Below the pieces are notes generated by a model. It was not told where the DNA came from, searched no databases, and saw only the letters and a list, made by a program, of their open reading frames with translations. Of a DNA stretch of 64,000 nucleotides, positions 1 through 9,092 are shown piece by piece. How positions within the stretch are numbered: the stretch's first letter is position 1; each line of letters starts with the position of its first letter. Source of the DNA: Chryseobacterium sp. (GTDB taxonomy: Bacteria > Bacteroidota > Bacteroidia > Flavobacteriales > Weeksellaceae); contig JAPUEB010000021.1 in assembly GCA_027492795.1 (NCBI GenBank), positions 1-64,000 on the forward strand, in the 5' to 3' direction. The position numbers were made by a program, and so were the translations under genes.

Positions 1-359
1 TCTGGCTTTCCCCGCCATTCGATGAGTTCCTCCAATCTCGCAATGACCTTTGCCGTGCTCCCTCTAACGAACATGTGCAAAGAAAACAGGACAATAAAAA
101 AAAGTGTAGCTTGGGAAACTCTTTGTTAGAGGATGTTTGAGAATAGATTTTGTTTCTCAACACATTGTACGAAAATTCGTCACAAAGTATTAGAAAGAAA
201 ATTGAATTTTAGGATAGGATAAAAGTCGAAAAATTTGTATTTTCGTTCTATCAAAAAATAAGAATTTCGATCTTTGACATCAATGTTAAAATGGAAAAGT
301 AGAAAACGAAGTTTTTTCTATCTCTGGGACGCTTTTTTGTGATAAAGTTTACAATTTTT
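1..359. other. Gene-free left edge
   Basis: No convincing gene is visible. The first 60 bases carry a fragment with CTCGCAATGAC, which resembles the scattered CGAATGAC/TCATTCTGAG repeats seen elsewhere in this window. A weak 7-bp stem (137-143 with 154-160) lies further in. The rest is AT-rich spacer running up to the 3' end of the transposase gene. I could not find terminal inverted repeats here that pair with the other side of that gene. Confidence 0.4.
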
Positions 360-1640
360 TCATGCAACCTTACAACAATGTGTCCGATTATATTTCAATC
401 GGTCTTTGTTAATGCGTTGTAGTTTAGGTTTTATGTTGGCAAGTTCGGGATGATCGTAGATTTCGTCCGGCGTGTAAATCAGATGTTGATAATGTGGTCG
501 AATTGAATTGTAATCTTTAAAGAGAAATTCAAGAACCTTCAGAAACTCAGTGGAGTGAATTCCGCCATATTTTCTGAGAAAAGCTTTTAAAGTTTTGAAA
601 CTTCCTTCAATCATGGAATTGGAATAGACAATATCTTTTTGGGCAATTTTGAGATGAATTTTGATTCCTGCGTGACGGATAAAGTTTCGGATTCTGAAAT
701 TGTCATTTTCAGGACCGCCGTCGGCGATAAGATCCAAATCGGTAATATCAAGCTTTAAGACATTTTTAAGCACCTCCTTCAAGGTGACCAGTCGAGTTTT
801 TGCCGACAATTCACGAGAAACGCCCCAAGCCAAAACCTTTCGGGAAAAATTATCCAAAACGGTGTAAACATAAAACTTAACGTTATCTGAAGTGACGAAT
901 CGGGTGACATCCATGTGAAGAACTTCATTAGGACGAGAGGCGACAATTGATTTTCGTTTACGTTCTTTTTTCTCAGGTTTGCGTTTTTCGGAAATACCGA
1001 GATCGAGACAATAGCGATACCAAGAAGAACGTCCCATAGAAATGTGTCCCAACTTTACAGCGTATCCCCAAACAGAGGCAATACTCCAAGAAGAGAATCT
1101 TTTTCTGGACATCAAGCTTCTTAAAGTATTAATTTCTTTTTGAGAAATCTGATTAGGAAAACGTTTGGAACAATATCCAATTACAGAATGCAAACACCGA
1201 AAAAGACGATTGTGATTCCAAATCTTAAACTGGTGCGGAGTAACTTGTAAAAATTTGCAAACAAGGTTTCTATCAAATCCTATTGGCAGATTGTTAACCA
1301 AATCAATCACTGATTCACGATTCTGAAGAACAATTTTTTCAAAGTTCTTTCGACCAATGAAATTAATAACAGTAAGATACAATCTACAAAACGCATAAAA
1401 TGCTGTAGTCATTTTCTTCACTCTTTCATCAAGAATTATTTTAACTTTTTCCAAGTCGTTTTCTACACTGGAAGCAAACTCGCTTCCGACAAATTTATCA
1501 GGATTGAGATCTTTCCAATTTTGAGAAGTAGTTCGGGGAATCGATCGGATAAAAGTTTCAGGCAGTACCTGATTTTGAATTCCTAAGGCAAAAGAAGATT
1601 TTACAGTAGAATGATACCGGTTGTAATTGTTTTTCATCAT
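360..1640 (-). CDS. DDE integrase-type transposase (rve domain)
   Basis: Transposase with an integrase catalytic core. The DDE triad is readable: Asp in LHMDVTRF, Asp in LIADGGPEND, and Glu in NSMIEGSFKTLK. The first ~200 residues are probably the DNA-binding part; a conserved serine/tryptophan-rich stretch (SSWSIASVWGY) precedes the catalytic domain. I start at 1640, inside the longest open frame, because a TATTTTTG promoter element sits 5 bases upstream; the longer frame would begin inside or before the promoter. The gene looks intact. No terminal inverted repeats or target duplication could be recognised around it, so it may be a solitary or domesticated transposase. The exact IS family is not certain (IS3/IS481-like core). 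Confidence 0.85.
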   Translation of the reverse strand: MMKNNYNRYHSTVKSSFALGIQNQVLPETFIRSIPRTTSQNWKDLNPDKFVGSEFASSVENDLEKVKIILDERVKKMTTAFYAFCRLYLTVINFIGRKNFEKIVLQNRESVIDLVNNLPIGFDRNLVCKFLQVTPHQFKIWNHNRLFRCLHSVIGYCSKRFPNQISQKEINTLRSLMSRKRFSSWSIASVWGYAVKLGHISMGRSSWYRYCLDLGISEKRKPEKKERKRKSIVASRPNEVLHMDVTRFVTSDNVKFYVYTVLDNFSRKVLAWGVSRELSAKTRLVTLKEVLKNVLKLDITDLDLIADGGPENDNFRIRNFIRHAGIKIHLKIAQKDIVYSNSMIEGSFKTLKAFLRKYGGIHSTEFLKVLEFLFKDYNSIRPHYQHLIYTPDEIYDHPELANIKPKLQRINKDRLKYNRTHCCKVA

Positions 1641-1645
1641 CTCTG

Positions 1646-1653
1646 CAAAAATA
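1646..1653 (-). promoter_or_regulatory. -7 promoter element of transposase
   Basis: TATTTTTG on the minus strand fits the Bacteroidetes -7 consensus TAnnTTTG. It ends 5 bases before the chosen ATG, so the transcript would be leaderless or nearly so. Confidence 0.5.
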
Positions 1654-1744
1654 CGAAAATCAAAAACCATTTTAACAGTCAAAAAAATCAAAAAACTAAT
1701 TGAAGAATACCCTGCCGAAAATTCGGCACACCATCATAAAACAA

Positions 1745-1837
1745 AAATGTTTCGAGCCCAATAAGGATCTGTAAATTAGCGTAATACGCTGATAATCATC
1801 ACTAATCGGTTCGATATGGTGTCAAGAGGGACCACTC
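1745..1837. repeat. Non-coding repeat, copy A
   Basis: This stretch starts AAATGTTTCGAG, runs through CAATAAGG and GTAAATTAGCGTAATACGC, and ends near GTGTCAAGAGGGACCAC. The same order of blocks recurs in copy B (1995-2028 joined to 3056-3113), with scattered differences. The block TTAGCATAATACGGC recurs again inside the palindrome array at 16.3-16.45 kb, which links these copies to that repeat family. Confidence 0.6.
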
Positions 1838-1839
1838 GC

Positions 1840-1878
1840 AATCCCTTGAATACGTTGATATTCAGGGGATTATTTTTT
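1840..1878 (+). terminator. Orphan terminator-like hairpin
   Basis: A 13-base arm (1840-1852) pairs with 1859-1871 with one G-T pair and a 6-base loop, followed by a run of T. No gene ends just upstream on this strand. It follows repeat copy A directly and may be part of that element. Confidence 0.5.
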
Positions 1879-2028
1879 TACAGTGGCTAAATAGGGGGTG
1901 ATTTTTGATTTTTGAATGAAGTTATAGAAGTAGGAATAAAGCAAGTAATTCTATATCAAATGAGTCGAAAATTCGAATGTAGCCATTTAGAAAAAAATGT
2001 TTCAAAAACAATAAGGCTTTGTAAATTA

Positions 2029-3048
2029 ACGTGAATAATGCTTAAGAAAAAAGGTTGAAATACTTGTATAATTAACTGATTATCAGTATATTTATAAAAT
2101 AAATCAACCAAAATGCTTAAAGACAAAGTTATAGAATTTAACGTAATTATTGACGATTTTTACAAAAATTTCTTGAGTGAATTAGAAAATTTAAAGAAGT
2201 TGGAGCAATCGGATAAAAAATTTAGAAATCGGGATGGAAAACTTTCAGATACAGAAATGATGAGCATTATTTTGCTTTTTCAGCATAGCAACTTCATCAA
2301 TTTCAAAAGGTTTTACCTTGATTTTGTTTGTGTCTATTTAACCGATTTGTTTCCAGAACTAATCAGTTATGAACGCTTTGTGGAAAGACCGAAGCGCCTA
2401 TTTCTTCCTTTGGTTTTATTTCTAAAATATAAAGGTTTAGGAAAGTGCACTGGAATTAATTTCATTGATTCTACGAAACTTGAAGTCTGCGAAATACAGA
2501 GAGAAAAAGAGCATAGAGTGTTTTTGGGACTGGCTGAAAAAGGCAAAACAACAATGGGCTGGTTCTTTGGTTTCAAACTGCATTTAATCATCAATGACAA
2601 AGGAGAAATCCTCTCTTTTTATTTGACGAAAGGAAACGTGGACGACCGAGACATCAGGGTCTTAAGCGATATAACTAAAGATGTTTTTGGAAAGCTTTTT
2701 GGCGATAGGGGATATATCTCCAAAGCGCTTTCGAAACTGCTATTCCAAGACGGAATACAACTTACTACCAAAGTTCGAAAAAATATGAAAAAACAAAACT
2801 TGTCGGATATTACGCTATTCTCCTTAGAAAAAGAGCAGTTATTGAAAGCGTAAACAACGAGCTGAAAAAAATGTGTAAACTGCAACACACAAGACACCGT
2901 TCAGTAGAAGGTTTCTTGATAAACATTGTTGCGGCTTTGATTACTTATCATTTTTTTCCAAAAAAACCATCCCTCAATATCACACCGTGCCACAATAAAA
3001 ATGGAATGATGTCTATTTTTGAAGTGGCTGCTTAAGCATTATTCACGT
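2029..3048 (+). mobile_element. IS982-family insertion sequence with intact ends
   Basis: About 1020 bp. Perfect 18-bp terminal inverted repeats (2029-2046 and 3031-3048, starting ACGTGAATAATGC) are flanked by a 7-bp direct repeat TAAATTA (2022-2028 and 3049-3055), as expected for a target duplication. The single transposase gene inside is frameshifted, so the copy is probably not autonomous, but its ends look usable in trans. Confidence 0.85.
2113..3035 (+). pseudogene. IS982 transposase, frameshifted
   Basis: The first frame encodes 246 residues with IS982-type blocks: NFIDSTKLEVC, GWFFGFKLHLI (first acidic region), GNVDDRD and FGDRGYISKAL. The family's usual C-terminus, LLRKRAVIESVNNELKKM...HTRHRSVEGF, follows in the -1 frame and runs to a stop at 3035. 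Alignment by eye puts the break after SDIT, near 2810-2820, consistent with loss of one base (ACGGCT to ACGCT). No slippery heptamer in the right phase was seen, so a mutation is more likely than programmed frameshifting. A sequencing error cannot be excluded. Confidence 0.8.
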
Positions 3049-3229
3049 TAAATTAGCATAATATGCCGATTTATAGTTCTGTTCGATTCGAGAATGTGTC
3101 AGGAGCGACCACGCTTCCACTATCAACAATCAACCAAGATTCTGATCCAATTTGCACCATGAACAAAACCAATTCCCTGATTTTCAAAAAACTTCCAGCT
3201 TCCCGCATCCAACTTCCAGCAAAAAACCG

Positions 3230-3237
3230 TATCTTTG
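3230..3237 (+). promoter_or_regulatory. -7 promoter element of DEAD-box helicase gene
   Basis: TATCTTTG is an exact match to TAnnTTTG, 26 bases before the helicase ATG. A clear -33 TTG was not seen. The region before it is a low-complexity CTTCCAGC / CATCCAACTTCCAGC spacer also found before tatD. Confidence 0.6.
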
Positions 3238-3263
3238 CCGCCGAATTATAGACGATCATTTAC

Positions 3264-4970
3264 ATGAATTTATTTACGGAGACCAATTTAAGTCCTGAAA
3301 TCCTTCAGGCGATTGGCGAATTGGGCTTTACGAGCCCTACAGAAATCCAAAAACAGACTATTCCTTTTATCTCTTCAGATATTCGCGATCTCATCGCACT
3401 TGCGCAGACAGGAACAGGCAAAACAGCAGCATTTTCGCTTCCGATTTTGGATATGATTGACGACGGGAGTCGCAAAATCCAATTTTTGGTGCTGTGTCCT
3501 ACAAGAGAACTTTGTTTGCAAATTACCAAAGACATTAAAAATTACTCGAAATACATGCAAAACATCAAAACCGTAGCGGTTTATGGTGGCAGCAGCATTA
3601 CCGAGCAAATGCGTTCACTGCGCGAGAAACCACAAATTATTGTGGGAACTCCGGGACGTGTAATCGACCTTATCAACAGAAAAGCCCTTGATTTTTCAGA
3701 AATCCAGTGGTTGGTTTTGGATGAGGCGGACGAAATGCTTTCGATGGGTTTCAAAGACGAATTAGAAACCATTTTAAGCGAAACTCCCGAAACAAAACAA
3801 ACGTATTTGTTCTCGGCTACGATGAACAAAGAGGTGGAAAGAATTTCTAAAAACTATTTAACGAAGCCGCACAGAATTTCCGTTGGTTCCATTAATGAAG
3901 TTAAGAAAAACATCAAACACGAATTTTATGTGGTAGGTTACCGCAACAAAAAGGAGGCTTTGAAACGTTTAATCGACGCGAATCCGAACCAATATTCCAT
4001 CATTTTCTGTAGAACCAGAATGGAAACGCAGGAAGTTGCGGACTTTTTGATGCAAAATGGTTACGCTGCAGATGCGCTTCACGGAGATTTATCGCAGGCT
4101 CAAAGAGATACGGTAATGAAAAAATTCCGTTTGAAAAACATCGACATTTTGGTTGCGACAGACGTTGCAGCGCGAGGTTTGGACGTGAATTCTCTCACCC
4201 ACGTTATTCATTACTCTCTTCCGGATGATCCTGAAGTTTTCGTTCACCGAAGTGGAAGAACGGGACGTGCAGGAAAAGACGGAATTTCAATGTCATTAAT
4301 TAAGCCTGAAGAAACCAGAAAATTAAAACAAATTAGGACTTCCACAAAGATAGATATTGTGGAAAAACAAGTTCCAACTGGCGATGAAATCATCAAGGCA
4401 CAAGTTGAAGGTGTTTTTGAAAAATTATTTACAGAACACGAAGAATTTTTCACTTTCGATGATGCTTTGATTCCAGATTTAGAGGCTTTTTCTAAAGAAG
4501 AATTGGTGCATAAATTATTACAGTTGCAGCTGAGAGATTTGGCTCTTTTTTACAAAGACAAAAAAGATATGCAGCAAGGCAGACTTTCTCACGAAGACGA
4601 TGCGCCTTACAGCAGAAGAGAACGCAGACGCGACGATAGAGGTGGAAGAGACCGCGACAGAGGCGATAGATTTGAACGAGGAGGAGATCGTGGCGGCGAC
4701 CGTTTCGGAAAACCAAGACGCAAAAAAGAAAATATGACGCGCTTTTTCTTCAATTTGGGTAAAAAAGACAACTTGAAAAAAGTGGATATGTTGGATATCA
4801 TCAACAAAGCTACTTCAAAATCGAAAAAACGTCCAGATATTGGTGAAATAGAGATTTTAGAAAAATTCTCCTTCTTTGAAGTGGAAAAAGACTATAAAAA
4901 CGAAGTTTTGAAAAACCTTCCTTCCATGAAATTCAAAGGAAAAGAAATGAGGGCGGAAGAAGCGAAATAA
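3264..4970 (+). CDS. DEAD-box RNA helicase with DbpA-type RNA-binding tail
   Basis: ATP-dependent RNA helicase for RNA remodelling, probably in ribosome assembly or cold adaptation. Visible motifs: Q-motif region GFTSPTEIQ (residues 21-29), Walker A AQTGTGKT (47-54), PTREL (79-83), TPGR (129-132), DEAD (153-156), SAT (184-186), and HRSGRTGRAG in the second RecA lobe. A basic, Arg/Gly/Asp-rich linker (about 440-490) separates the core from a C-terminal segment (FFFNLGKKDNLKK to the end) that fits the RRM-like DbpA RNA-binding domain. It stands alone with its own promoter and terminator. DeaD/CsdA and DbpA are both possible names. Confidence 0.93.
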   Translation: MNLFTETNLSPEILQAIGELGFTSPTEIQKQTIPFISSDIRDLIALAQTGTGKTAAFSLPILDMIDDGSRKIQFLVLCPTRELCLQITKDIKNYSKYMQNIKTVAVYGGSSITEQMRSLREKPQIIVGTPGRVIDLINRKALDFSEIQWLVLDEADEMLSMGFKDELETILSETPETKQTYLFSATMNKEVERISKNYLTKPHRISVGSINEVKKNIKHEFYVVGYRNKKEALKRLIDANPNQYSIIFCRTRMETQEVADFLMQNGYAADALHGDLSQAQRDTVMKKFRLKNIDILVATDVAARGLDVNSLTHVIHYSLPDDPEVFVHRSGRTGRAGKDGISMSLIKPEETRKLKQIRTSTKIDIVEKQVPTGDEIIKAQVEGVFEKLFTEHEEFFTFDDALIPDLEAFSKEELVHKLLQLQLRDLALFYKDKKDMQQGRLSHEDDAPYSRRERRRDDRGGRDRDRGDRFERGGDRGGDRFGKPRRKKENMTRFFFNLGKKDNLKKVDMLDIINKATSKSKKRPDIGEIEILEKFSFFEVEKDYKNEVLKNLPSMKFKGKEMRAEEAK

Positions 4971-4989
4971 TTTTCTAAAAAAATTAAAC

Positions 4990-5018
4990 AAAAGCATCGG
5001 TTTTTCCGATGCTTTTGT
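4990..5018 (+). terminator. Rho-independent terminator of helicase gene
   Basis: An 11-bp perfect stem (4990-5000 with 5006-5016; AAAAGCATCGG) lies 20 bases after the stop. The rest of the spacer up to 5285 is AT-rich; apart from the promoter at 5257 nothing else was recognised. Confidence 0.8.
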
Positions 5019-5235
5019 TGTTAATATGAACAATATTGAATTTACAATGTTAACAAAATTTAATATTAGAGCTTATATTTAAAATTGAAAAACGCTTTAA
5101 TTTTTCAATCATTTTGATGCGGATTAAACCTTTCAAAGCCTTTAGAGGAAAGCTCGCGAAAAAATCTAAAGAACAAAATTTTTCAAAAAAGTGTTATTGT
5201 TGATAATTCAATGTAAAATTAATGTTAAGTTAATA

Positions 5236-5264
5236 TTGTTAACATTGGCTTTGAAGTAACTTTG
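5236..5264 (+). promoter_or_regulatory. Promoter of DUF2490 gene
   Basis: A -33-like TTG (5236-5238) and the exact -7 match TAACTTTG (5257-5264) are 18 bases apart, the normal Flavobacteriia spacing. The start codon follows 21 bases later. Confidence 0.65.
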
Positions 5265-5285
5265 CAGTGAAATAAATTTGTAAAA

Positions 5286-6005
5286 GTGAAAAGAGTTTTA
5301 TCAATTGGTTTGGTTTTTATTGCCACACTGGTTTTTGGGCAGTATAAAGAACATCTTTCAGGTTTCAATATGACGTCTTTTACGTATAAACACGACAAAC
5401 ATTGGATGGCTTATCTGGAACTTCAGGAGCGCTCCATCGAAGAATTTTCTATGCCCGATTATTATGAAATGAAAGGAGGAATTGGTTATAACATCAACAA
5501 AAACAATCAGCCTTTTATTGGTTTCGGAAAGTATGGAACCTACAAAAACAGCAAATTTTATCAGAACGAATATAGAATTTGGCTGCAGTATATCTTTTCG
5601 CAAAATATTGGAAAACTAAAGATCGACCACCGCGCAAGAGCCGAGAAAAGATTTTTTGATTTTCCGCAAACCGGCAAAACAGATAATACCGAAAGATACC
5701 GTTACAGAATGGCGCTCACATTGCCTTTGAACAATAAAAAAGTTGTTCCCAAAACATTTTTCGTAAACGCTTTTGAAGAACTTTTCTTCGGTCCGGATTT
5801 GCCAACCTTCAAAAGAAACCGAGTTTTTGCAGGTTTTGGTTATCAGTTCAACAGTTATGTAGGAACCAACTTGGGTTATATGTGGCAGCGGGAATTTGCA
5901 GTTTCGGGGAACAAAAACCTTCATTTTGTGTATTTCGGACTCAATTTTACGTTCGACCGTTTGAAATATATGGAAGAACACCATAGAATTCCTGTGGCAG
6001 ATTAA
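5286..6005 (+). CDS. DUF2490 domain protein (secreted/outer membrane)
   Basis: 239-residue protein with a signal peptide (hydrophobic residues 5-17, ending VFGQ). Most of the chain is alternating aromatic strands typical of a small outer-membrane barrel, ending in FGLNFTFDRLKY. The pattern fits DUF2490, a Bacteroidetes family of unknown function. The start is a GTG; no in-frame ATG gives a better signal peptide. It has its own promoter. The phosphate transport pair starts about 100 bases downstream on the same strand, so a role linked to phosphate uptake is possible but unproven. Confidence 0.75.
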   Translation: MKRVLSIGLVFIATLVFGQYKEHLSGFNMTSFTYKHDKHWMAYLELQERSIEEFSMPDYYEMKGGIGYNINKNNQPFIGFGKYGTYKNSKFYQNEYRIWLQYIFSQNIGKLKIDHRARAEKRFFDFPQTGKTDNTERYRYRMALTLPLNNKKVVPKTFFVNAFEELFFGPDLPTFKRNRVFAGFGYQFNSYVGTNLGYMWQREFAVSGNKNLHFVYFGLNFTFDRLKYMEEHHRIPVAD

Positions 6006-6106
6006 ATTTAATATTAACAAAACTTAATATTGGCAAGTAATACTGAAACTTCATAATTCGGATATTTGCACCACTAAAAAAAACAAAAAATTAAACAATA
6101 AATATC

Positions 6107-6745
6107 ATGGGAGTAGGAAATATTTTTAAAGCATTCCAGCCTAAAGACAAAGTTTTCTTTGTGCTTTTCGAAAAAGTAGCTGAAAATTTAGTAGTAATGT
6201 CACGCGAGTTTCATGAAGGTATGTTGGATTTCGATCCGAACGACGATACCCTGCTGAAGAAAATGAGTGATTTCGAACACAAAATGGATGATTTAACACA
6301 TGAAATTTTTGTACAGCTTGGCGAAAATTTCATCACGCCTTTCGATAGAGAAGACATCCAAAGATTAGCAGCAGGTTTAGATGATATTGCAGATTATCTG
6401 TATGCATCATCCAAATACATTTTTTTATACAAAGCGCAGCCAATCAAGGAGTTTTCAGAATTTTCTTTGTTGATTCACAAATCTTGTGTGGAAATTCAGT
6501 CTGCTTTGAAGCATCTTAAAGGTTTCTCTAACCCTAAAGAAGTAAAAGAAAGCTGCATCAAAATCAATTCTTATGAAAATATTGCTGATGATGTTCTTAG
6601 CCAAGGTTTGGTAAAATTGTTTGAAAGTAACGATCCTATAAACATTATAAAGGTAAAAGATGTTTTGGAATATTTGGAATTGGTAACCGATAAAGCTGAA
6701 GATGTAGCCAATACCATAGAAAATATCATCATTAAGTACGCATAA
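6107..6745 (+). CDS. PhoU-like DUF47 protein
   Basis: 212-residue, helix-rich cytoplasmic protein of the DUF47/PhoU-like family. Acidic, metal-ligand-like helices are visible (DFEHKMDDLTHEIF, ITPFDREDIQRLAAGLDDIADYLY, LVTDKAEDVANTIENI). The family typically lies next to Pit transporters and is thought to regulate low-affinity phosphate uptake. Here it is 22 bases upstream of a Pit gene on the same strand, so they almost certainly form an operon. A near-match -7 element (GATATTTG at 6061) precedes it. Confidence 0.88.
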   Translation: MGVGNIFKAFQPKDKVFFVLFEKVAENLVVMSREFHEGMLDFDPNDDTLLKKMSDFEHKMDDLTHEIFVQLGENFITPFDREDIQRLAAGLDDIADYLYASSKYIFLYKAQPIKEFSEFSLLIHKSCVEIQSALKHLKGFSNPKEVKESCIKINSYENIADDVLSQGLVKLFESNDPINIIKVKDVLEYLELVTDKAEDVANTIENIIIKYA

Positions 6746-6767
6746 ATAATCCTAAAAATACATAAGG

Positions 6768-7916
6768 ATGGAATTTCCGATATTACTTATTATTATTATT
6801 GCGCTCGCTTTAATATTCGATTTTATCAACGGTTTTCATGATGCTGCAAACTCTATTGCAACCATTGTTTCTACTAAAGTTTTAACGCCTTTTCAGGCAG
6901 TTTTGTGGGCGGCATTATGGAACTTCGCTGCATTCTTTATAGCAGCATATGTTATTGGAGAATTTAAAATTGGTAACACGATTGCAAAAACTGTTAATGA
7001 ACAATTCATTAACCTCGAAGTAATTTTTGCCGGACTTATCGCCGCAATTTCTTGGAATTTGTTTACTTGGTGGTTTGGTATTCCTTCATCATCATCACAT
7101 ACGCTTATTGGGGGTTTCTTAGGTGCCGCACTCATGCACGCATTTATGTTGGATTATAATGCGGTAGTACAGGCGCATCCCGATCTCTCATTATTAGAAA
7201 CTCTAAAACTGTCTTTTCAAGAGCTCTTTACGCAAAGTGTGGTGAAGTATGAAAAAGTTTTGCCTATCTTCCTGTTTATATTCATGGCGCCAATTATCGG
7301 GATGATAATGTCTATTATCATTACTTTAATTATCGTAAATATTTCAAAAAGAACAAATCCTCACAAAGCCGATAAACAGTTCAAAAGATGGCAGTTGGTT
7401 TCTTCTGCACTCTTTAGTTTAGGACACGGTTTGAATGATGCTCAGAAAGTAATGGGTATCATTGGTGCCGCAGTAATATTCTATCACGTTCAACTGATTG
7501 GTGGTAATGATGTGTATGCAACTATGGAAAGCAAAGAACGTTTCAATTTCTTTGCGAAAGATTATGTTTGGGTACCTTTCGTATCATTTCTTGCCATTGC
7601 TTTAGGAACAATGAGTGGCGGTTGGAAAATTGTAAAAACCATGGGAACCAGAATTACCAAAGTTACTCCTTTAGAAGGTGTAAGTGCTGAAACTGCAGGA
7701 GCGATTACTCTATTCTTAACAGACCATTTAGGAATTCCCGTTTCTACAACTCATACTATTACCGGTTCTATTATCGGAGTTGGACTTACCAAAAGAGTTT
7801 CAGCAGTACGATGGGGAATTACCGTAAGCTTACTTTGGGCTTGGATTCTTACCATTCCGGTAAGCGCCATTATTGCAGCCATCACATATATTGTGGTTAC
7901 TTTTTTTACAACTTAA
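6768..7916 (+). CDS. Inorganic phosphate transporter, PHO4/Pit family
   Basis: 382-residue polytopic membrane protein, the low-affinity phosphate permease type. The two Pit signature repeats are present: NGFHDAANSIATIVSTKVLT near the N-terminus, and a second, inverted half with GHGLNDAQKVMGIIGAA and GIPVSTTHTITGSIIGVG. About ten hydrophobic segments can be counted. It is the second gene of an operon with the DUF47 protein and ends at a strong terminator. Confidence 0.93.
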   Translation: MEFPILLIIIIALALIFDFINGFHDAANSIATIVSTKVLTPFQAVLWAALWNFAAFFIAAYVIGEFKIGNTIAKTVNEQFINLEVIFAGLIAAISWNLFTWWFGIPSSSSHTLIGGFLGAALMHAFMLDYNAVVQAHPDLSLLETLKLSFQELFTQSVVKYEKVLPIFLFIFMAPIIGMIMSIIITLIIVNISKRTNPHKADKQFKRWQLVSSALFSLGHGLNDAQKVMGIIGAAVIFYHVQLIGGNDVYATMESKERFNFFAKDYVWVPFVSFLAIALGTMSGGWKIVKTMGTRITKVTPLEGVSAETAGAITLFLTDHLGIPVSTTHTITGSIIGVGLTKRVSAVRWGITVSLLWAWILTIPVSAIIAAITYIVVTFFTT

Positions 7917-7939
7917 TTTAATAAAAAATCTTTTTTTAC

Positions 7940-7972
7940 AAAAAACTTTGCCCTACTTCGGCAAAGTTTTTT
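7940..7972 (+). terminator. Terminator of the phosphate operon
   Basis: A perfect 13-bp stem (7940-7952 with 7960-7972) with a 7-base loop, A-rich before and T-rich after. The open frame of the next gene can be read back into this hairpin, which argues against the upstream start for that gene. Confidence 0.85.
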
Positions 7973-7996
7973 GTTTCCAAACCAAATTCAAAATCG

Positions 7997-8004
7997 TATT
8001 TTTG
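7997..8004 (+). promoter_or_regulatory. -7 promoter element of polyprenyl synthase
   Basis: TATTTTTG matches TAnnTTTG exactly and lies 17 bases before the ATG at 8022, between the phosphate-operon terminator and the gene. Confidence 0.55.
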
Positions 8005-8021
8005 TAGGAAACAAAGTATTT

Positions 8022-8993
8022 ATGGAATTTTTGGATCAGTATCAGGAAATTGTAGCTTCCGCCATAGAAAGATATACCTTTAAAGATAAGCCAACGGAAC
8101 TTTATGAACCCATGAACTACATCATCGGACACGGCGGAAAACGTCTTCGTCCCATAATGGTTTTGATGGGCAGCGATTTGTTCGGCGGCGATATCCAAAA
8201 AGCCGTAAAACCAGCTTTGGCAATCGAGTTTTTTCACAATTTTACGCTCATTCATGATGATATTATGGATGAAGCGCCGTTGCGAAGAAACGTTCCTACC
8301 ATTCACACTGTTTATGGCTTGAACACCGGAATTCTTTCAGGAGACGGATTGCTTTTGAAAGCCTACAAGTTTTTTGAAGACTTGGAACCAAACCTTTTCA
8401 AAGCCTGCATTCGAGTTTTCACGCACACCGGACTTTTACTTTGCGAAGGACAACAATACGACATTAATTTTGAAACTCAGGAAAACGTTACCTACGACGA
8501 TTATATCCGAATGATTACCTATAAAACAGGAGTTTTGAGCGCTTCGTCGTTTGAAATTGGGGCTTTAATCGCAGGAGCACCTTTCAAAGATGCAAAAGCA
8601 ATTTTCAATTTTGGTAAACACATCGGGATTGCGTTTCAAATTATGGACGATTATCTTGACGTTTTCGGAAACCAAAAAGATTTTGGTAAAAAACACGCCG
8701 GAGATATTTTTGAAAATAAAAAAACAGTTTTATACCTGCTTGCAAAAGAACACGCTACGGAAGATGAAAGAAAGGAACTCGATTTTTGGTACTCTAAAAA
8801 AACGGATAACATCGACAAAATTTATGGCGTGGAAAAAATCTTCCGCAGAACCAAAGTGGACGAAAAAACCCTCCGTTTGGTAGAAAAACACAACCAAATT
8901 GCGCACGATTATCTGATGAAAATTGATGCACCTGACGAAAAGAAAAAACCGTTTATAGAACTGGCGAATTATCTTTTGAGGAGGGAATCTTAG
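8022..8993 (+). CDS. Polyprenyl diphosphate synthase
   Basis: Trans-isoprenyl diphosphate synthase that elongates allylic diphosphates with IPP; in this group probably the menaquinone side-chain enzyme (octaprenyl-type). Motifs: GGKRLRP, first Asp-rich motif DDIMD (residues 79-83), second Asp-rich motif MDDYLD, and the following FGKK. I start at MEFLDQYQ rather than 17 codons upstream because the longer version runs through the preceding terminator and the -7 element. Product length (323) is normal for the family. It stands alone. Confidence 0.9.
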   Translation: MEFLDQYQEIVASAIERYTFKDKPTELYEPMNYIIGHGGKRLRPIMVLMGSDLFGGDIQKAVKPALAIEFFHNFTLIHDDIMDEAPLRRNVPTIHTVYGLNTGILSGDGLLLKAYKFFEDLEPNLFKACIRVFTHTGLLLCEGQQYDINFETQENVTYDDYIRMITYKTGVLSASSFEIGALIAGAPFKDAKAIFNFGKHIGIAFQIMDDYLDVFGNQKDFGKKHAGDIFENKKTVLYLLAKEHATEDERKELDFWYSKKTDNIDKIYGVEKIFRRTKVDEKTLRLVEKHNQIAHDYLMKIDAPDEKKKPFIELANYLLRRES

Positions 8994-9092
8994 GAAATAC
9001 GAATTACGAATTACGAAGTGCGAATTACCAAATACTTTTTTAAAAAAAATCTAAAAACTAGTAACTAGAATCTAGAAACCAGCATCCAGCAA

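Larger units (their letters stand above)
1995..3113. repeat. Non-coding repeat, copy B, split by IS982
   Basis: Left part 1995-2028 and right part 3056-3113 together match copy A (1745-1837) in block order: AAATGTTTC, CAATAAGG, GTAAATTA, then GCATAATA, TTCGATTCGA and GTGTCAGGAGCGACCAC. The IS982 element sits between the two parts, so joining them restores the pre-insertion sequence. Confidence 0.6.

Noticed and set aside
2779-2830. Programmed -1 frameshifting in the IS982 transposase
   Set aside because: The AAAAAAC run is not in the required phase for slippage, and IS982 normally has a single uninterrupted gene.
3063-3251. 62-codon open frames on both strands before the helicase gene
   Set aside because: They span the repeat copy B, a CTTCCAGC simple repeat and the helicase promoter, and show no protein-like features.
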